Source of the DNA: an uncultured beta proteobacterium
GTDB lineage: Bacteria > Pseudomonadota > Gammaproteobacteria > Burkholderiales > Burkholderiaceae_C
Direction of reading: 5' to 3'
Assembly (NCBI GenBank): GCA_903870955.1
Contig: CAIQEX010000252.1
Coordinates: forward strand, 1 to 8,452
Length of the DNA: 8,452 nt
Of this stretch, positions 5,878 through 8,452 are shown one piece after another. The position numbers were made by a program, and so were the translations under genes. The notes below the pieces were generated by a model that ran no database searches, had not been told where the DNA came from, and was given only the letters and a program-made list of their open reading frames with translations. Position 1 is the first letter of the stretch. Every line of letters starts with the position of its first letter.

Positions 5878-6954
5878 TTATAAAAACTCTGCAGTTAAAT
5901 CGACTGTCGATCGCTTTCCAATGGAGTCAAAATTTTTGTCAATCCATTCCGTCGCGCAGATACGTCCGCGATCTCGCAACATCTGCAAGAAACCCCAGTC
6001 GCTGCTGAATTTTGAATTCACCGAGAGATCAGACAAAGCCATATCCGCGCGAAGTGAATGCATCAAAACATATTTTAGTTTGTGCAAAAACTCTTCCTTG
6101 ATCCACCCTTGGTCAATCATTTTTTGAACAAAGTGAACGGCCCTTAGTTCCTTGATAAGTGAAGAATTAAAACTAATTTCGTTGACACGATTCATGATGT
6201 CATCTGCCGAAGTGGGCGGCCCGGGTCTCTCGATCGGATTGATGTGAACAATCAAAACGTCTCTGGATTCGGTGTAATAGAACAGCGGGTACAAAACGGG
6301 ATTGCCCATATAGCCACCATCCCAGTAACTCTCACCATCAATTTCAACGGCCCTGAAGAGTTGCGGCAAACAAGCCGAAGCCATGACCATATCGGCACTG
6401 ATTTCTTCCTCTATTCCGAACACCTTGACCTTGCCGCTTCTTACATTGGTAGCCGCCAAAAACAGTTTGATCTTTGATTCATCTCGCAGCCGCGCAAAAT
6501 CAACCTGACTCACCAGAATATCCTTCAGCGGGTTGAAGTCTTTAGGTATGAGCTGGTACGGGGAAAACATATGTGTCACAGAACGGAACCACATGGTTGC
6601 CATGGACGCGAGGACGTCACCCATTGGGTGACCGGCCTGCCAGGGTATCTGGCCCAAGGGATTAAACCGTTTGCCCGAGTCAGACACCGCCTTCCACAGG
6701 TCATGGAGTTTTTGTCGTGCAGCGTCAGGGCCTTCGATTGCGCCCGATGCCAAAGCGACCGCATTCATGGAGCCAGCGCTGGTTCCCGATACGGCTTCAA
6801 TTTCAAGGCGCCCGTCTTCGAGTAATTTATCAAGAACACCCCAGGCGAATGCACCGTGTGAACCCCCACCCTGGAGCGCAAGACTGATTTTTTTGGCCTT
6901 GGTTGACAGCTGAATATCACTCCCTGCGGCCGCAAACTTCTTCCGAGTTGCCAT
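5878..6954 (-). CDS. Patatin-like phospholipase
   Basis: This 358-residue predicted serine lipid acyl hydrolase uses a Ser-Asp dyad. The glycine-rich oxyanion loop GGGSHGAF is at 29-36, the nucleophile elbow GTSAG has Ser59, and the catalytic Asp212 is in DGGYMGNP. ASACLPQLFRAVEIDG just before it is a strong family block. The start at 6954 (MATRKKF) is chosen over an in-frame start at 7005 because AGGGAAA (6966-6960) lies five bases upstream and the domain begins soon after. No signal peptide or membrane segment is seen, so the protein is either cytosolic or exported by a route not visible here. It is the first of three collinear minus-strand genes, followed by holin and endolysin. Substrate unknown: membrane phospholipid is the default, and a storage-lipid or effector role is possible. 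Confidence 0.93.
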   Translation of the reverse strand: MATRKKFAAAGSDIQLSTKAKKISLALQGGGSHGAFAWGVLDKLLEDGRLEIEAVSGTSAGSMNAVALASGAIEGPDAARQKLHDLWKAVSDSGKRFNPLGQIPWQAGHPMGDVLASMATMWFRSVTHMFSPYQLIPKDFNPLKDILVSQVDFARLRDESKIKLFLAATNVRSGKVKVFGIEEEISADMVMASACLPQLFRAVEIDGESYWDGGYMGNPVLYPLFYYTESRDVLIVHINPIERPGPPTSADDIMNRVNEISFNSSLIKELRAVHFVQKMIDQGWIKEEFLHKLKYVLMHSLRADMALSDLSVNSKFSSDWGFLQMLRDRGRICATEWIDKNFDSIGKRSTVDLTAEFL

Positions 6955-7062
6955 TTGAATTTCCCTTTTTTGCCGATTATTGCCAAACCCGGGCAAGCAG
7001 GGCATTCAGGTATTCCCCACCGTCCATGCTTCAGTACCCGTGTTTTTGTAGCATGATTGACC

Positions 7063-7080
7063 TAACGCAAATTGGCGTTA
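7063..7080. promoter_or_regulatory. 18-bp near-palindrome between divergent genes
   Basis: TAACGC (7063-7068) and GCGTTA (7075-7080) flank the self-complementary AATT. Only one base pair of the nine breaks the symmetry. It sits between the minus-strand patatin and the plus-strand 76-aa gene, directly after a TTGACC (7057-7062). It looks like a dimeric regulator's operator, but no regulator gene is in the window. Confidence 0.45.
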
Positions 7081-7110
7081 CCCATAGCAACTTACATCGC
7101 CTGAAACAAC

Positions 7111-7341
7111 GTGCTGTCTAAACGAACGATTCAATGGCTTAGGACCCGGCTCAACGGCAACCGTCAGCCGACAGCTGAGCAACGCGCCAAAGACCTGGTT
7201 GCAGCAATCGATGCAGGCGGTCTACCGCTAAACCCGGCACGGGTCAACGACATTGCCAGGCAACTGGGCTTGGAAGTCTCCAACAAAGCACCGATGTTTG
7301 AAACCATAGAGCGTATTCGTATGGCATTGACTCGCACTTAG
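7111..7341 (+). CDS. Small conserved-looking protein, 76 aa
   Basis: The frame is closed upstream by TGA at 7102-7104. GTG at 7111 is therefore nearly the only possible start, and the next in-frame Met is at codon 62. There is no clear ribosome binding site. The product is basic at the N-terminus (SKRTIQWLRTRLNGNRQP) and then helical: TAEQRAKDLVAAIDAGGLPL, RVNDIARQLGLEV, and ETIERIRMALTR. RVNDIARQLGLEV resembles one helix-turn-helix pair but is too short to call a DNA-binding domain. I recall similar unnamed small proteins in Comamonadaceae, without a known function. It is followed 99 bases later by the binding-protein gene. The intact, amino-acid-balanced frame and this resemblance support a real gene. 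Confidence 0.65.
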   Translation: MLSKRTIQWLRTRLNGNRQPTAEQRAKDLVAAIDAGGLPLNPARVNDIARQLGLEVSNKAPMFETIERIRMALTRT

Positions 7342-7384
7342 TCAGTAAAACGGGGTTTCTTGACTTTATCGGGGCATTCAACCC

Positions 7385-7412
7385 TTTTCATCGATCGCAA
7401 TGACCGGATAAT
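7385..7412 (+). promoter_or_regulatory. Candidate sigma70 promoter for the PhnD-like gene
   Basis: TTTTCA (7385-7390, 4 of 6) and GATAAT (7407-7412, 5 of 6) are 16 bases apart. This gives a start about 20 bases before the ATG at 7441. It would drive the binding protein and the overlapping downstream gene. Confidence 0.35.
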
Positions 7413-7440
7413 TGCCCAACAAAATAAATTGGTCGTTGCT

Positions 7441-8268
7441 ATGAAAATGTTCCAAGCCTTGCGCCGCGGCTTCCTCATCCTGAGTTTGGGTTTCTTCAGC
7501 TTGACGGCGTCAGCGCAGTCGCCCACCGTGTTTCACTTGGGTATTGCACCCCATACCAGTGCCAGGGTGATTCTGGAGATGTACCAACCTCTGCGAAGTC
7601 AACTTGAAAAGGCGCTCGGAATGCCTGTGGAGGTTGTTACCGCGCCAGATTTCACCGAGTTTGCGAAACGCATGATTCACCAGGAATACGACATAGCGGT
7701 GACCACCGGACACCAGGCACGGCTCGCGCAGACAGACGCCGACTACATTCCCTTGATAACCTACGCAGCGGATTTCCGGGCAGTCGCTCTGGTCATTGGC
7801 AATAGCAAAGTCAAAACAGCCAAAGACCTGATCGGCAAACCCGTGTTGGGCTTGTCTCCTACTTCACTGGTCACGTTGTGGGGCCAGCACTGGATGAAGC
7901 AAGGGGGCAACAACGAAGCTTTGCGCTACGTCAGCGCCTCAGATAGCGTGGCCCGTTTGGTACTTTCTGGCGAGGCTGCAGCCGGATTTATGTCATTGGC
8001 CAACTACCAGAGCCTGAGCCGGGAATTGCAGGCCCAAATGCGTTTTCTGGTGGTTAGCGATCCGATGGCGGGACGGGTCTATATGCTCAACAAGCGTCAA
8101 GCAAGCCGCAAGGATGCGATTGATGCGGCACTCGCCTCGTTCTCTGGCAGTGCTGAGGGGAAGGCCTACTTTGAGAAGTACAAGCTTGACGGGTACCGCA
8201 AGCTCAAACCCAAGGAACTGGAATTGATGGAACCCTATGCGAGGGAAGTCCGCAGTTCACTGCAATGA
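7441..8268 (+). CDS. PhnD-like periplasmic substrate-binding protein
   Basis: This 275-residue product is of the phosphate/phosphite/phosphonate binding-protein family (PhnD type). The ATG at 7441 gives a classic signal peptide: basic MKMFQALRR, a hydrophobic core FLILSLGFF, and likely cleavage after ASA25. An upstream TTG at 7360 would bury the signal and is rejected. Family marks are YQPLRSQLEKALGMPVEVV (about 49-67), the FAKRMIHQEYDIAVTTGHQARL segment and the second-lobe SLVTLWGQHWM. The ribosome binding site is weak. No phnC or phnE gene follows. Instead its stop overlaps the start of a membrane protein by four bases (ATGA), so the pair is translationally coupled. A role in presenting a ligand to a membrane sensor is inferred. 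The ligand itself (phosphonate, phosphite or other) cannot be read from the sequence. Confidence 0.88.
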   Translation: MKMFQALRRGFLILSLGFFSLTASAQSPTVFHLGIAPHTSARVILEMYQPLRSQLEKALGMPVEVVTAPDFTEFAKRMIHQEYDIAVTTGHQARLAQTDADYIPLITYAADFRAVALVIGNSKVKTAKDLIGKPVLGLSPTSLVTLWGQHWMKQGGNNEALRYVSASDSVARLVLSGEAAAGFMSLANYQSLSRELQAQMRFLVVSDPMAGRVYMLNKRQASRKDAIDAALASFSGSAEGKAYFEKYKLDGYRKLKPKELELMEPYAREVRSSLQ

Positions 8269-8452
8269 AATTTGGCAGTCTAGGCATTCGCATGCGCTCC
8301 GTGCGAGCGCGCTTCCTGCTTGCGGCTGTCGTCGTAGAGGCGGTGATGCTGACACTATTGGTCAGCAACAGTTTACGTCTGATGAATACGTATCTGGTTG
8401 AACAAGTCGAGCAGCACGTACGCCAAATCACACCCATCTTGAGCGCGGCGAC
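8265..8452 (+). CDS. N-terminus of a membrane-anchored protein, probably a sensor (3' partial)
   Basis: The ATG at 8265 overlaps the stop of the binding-protein gene (ATGA) and the frame stays open to the window edge, giving 62 codons. A basic start (IRMRSVRAR) precedes one hydrophobic segment (about 17-37, FLLAAVVVEAVMLTLLV). A probably periplasmic helical stretch follows (NSLRLMNTYLVEQVEQHV). This is the usual beginning of a transmembrane histidine kinase, diguanylate cyclase or chemoreceptor-like protein. The output domain lies outside the window, so the type cannot be said. The overlap with a periplasmic binding protein supports a sensor that reads that protein. Confidence 0.7.
   Translation, partial: MKFGSLGIRMRSVRARFLLAAVVVEAVMLTLLVSNSLRLMNTYLVEQVEQHVRQITPILSAA

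Noticed and set aside
6955..7005. Upstream start at 7005 for the patatin
   Set aside because: The extension (MPCLPGFGNN...) is not family-like, and a ribosome binding site lies directly before 6954.
7360..7441. TTG at 7360 as the start of the PhnD-like protein
   Set aside because: It would place 27 polar residues before a clear signal peptide. ATG at 7441 gives a normal exported protein.
1..8452. tRNA, rRNA, CRISPR arrays, insertion sequences or transposase genes
   Set aside because: No cloverleaf-like segment, spaced repeat array, terminal inverted repeat or transposase motif was seen on either strand.

Overview
The window looks like a chromosomal segment from a betaproteobacterium of the order Burkholderiales. 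The best guess is Comamonadaceae, possibly Rhodoferax-like. This is inferred from recalled protein similarity (PilU, Hsp15, the patatin and the small conserved proteins), moderate GC content and gene style. It is not proven by any marker gene.

Region 1 (1-2444, plus strand) holds the C-terminal two thirds of an RND-family efflux permease of the MdtB/MdtC type. The gene is cut by the left edge of the window. Two bases after its stop begins hslR, which encodes the ribosome-rescue heat-shock protein Hsp15. Region 2 (2445-3885) is a leader of about 300 bp followed by pilU, an accessory type IV pilus retraction ATPase without pilT next to it. The leader has a possible promoter, two mutually exclusive hairpins and a 16-codon reading frame with a strong ribosome binding site, in frame with pilU.

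Region 3 (3886-4740, plus) holds two unrecognised small genes, of 84 and 99 codons. Both have good ribosome binding sites, and several small stem-loops lie around them. Region 4 (4829-6954, minus) reads, in order of transcription, patatin-like phospholipase, holin-like coiled-coil membrane protein, GH24 phage-type endolysin. The last two are a phage lysis pair with no other phage gene in the window. They have their own candidate promoter, overlapped at the start site by a 7-7-7 inverted repeat. Their combination with a phospholipase is the most interesting feature here: it could be a prophage scar, or a domesticated envelope-opening or secretion module.

Region 5 (6955-8452) has an 18-bp near-palindrome between the divergent patatin and a 76-codon conserved-looking gene. 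After that come a PhnD-like periplasmic binding protein with a signal peptide and, overlapping it by four bases, the start of a membrane-anchored protein cut by the right edge. That last pair looks like a binding protein coupled to a sensor rather than a transporter, since no permease or ATPase gene is visible.
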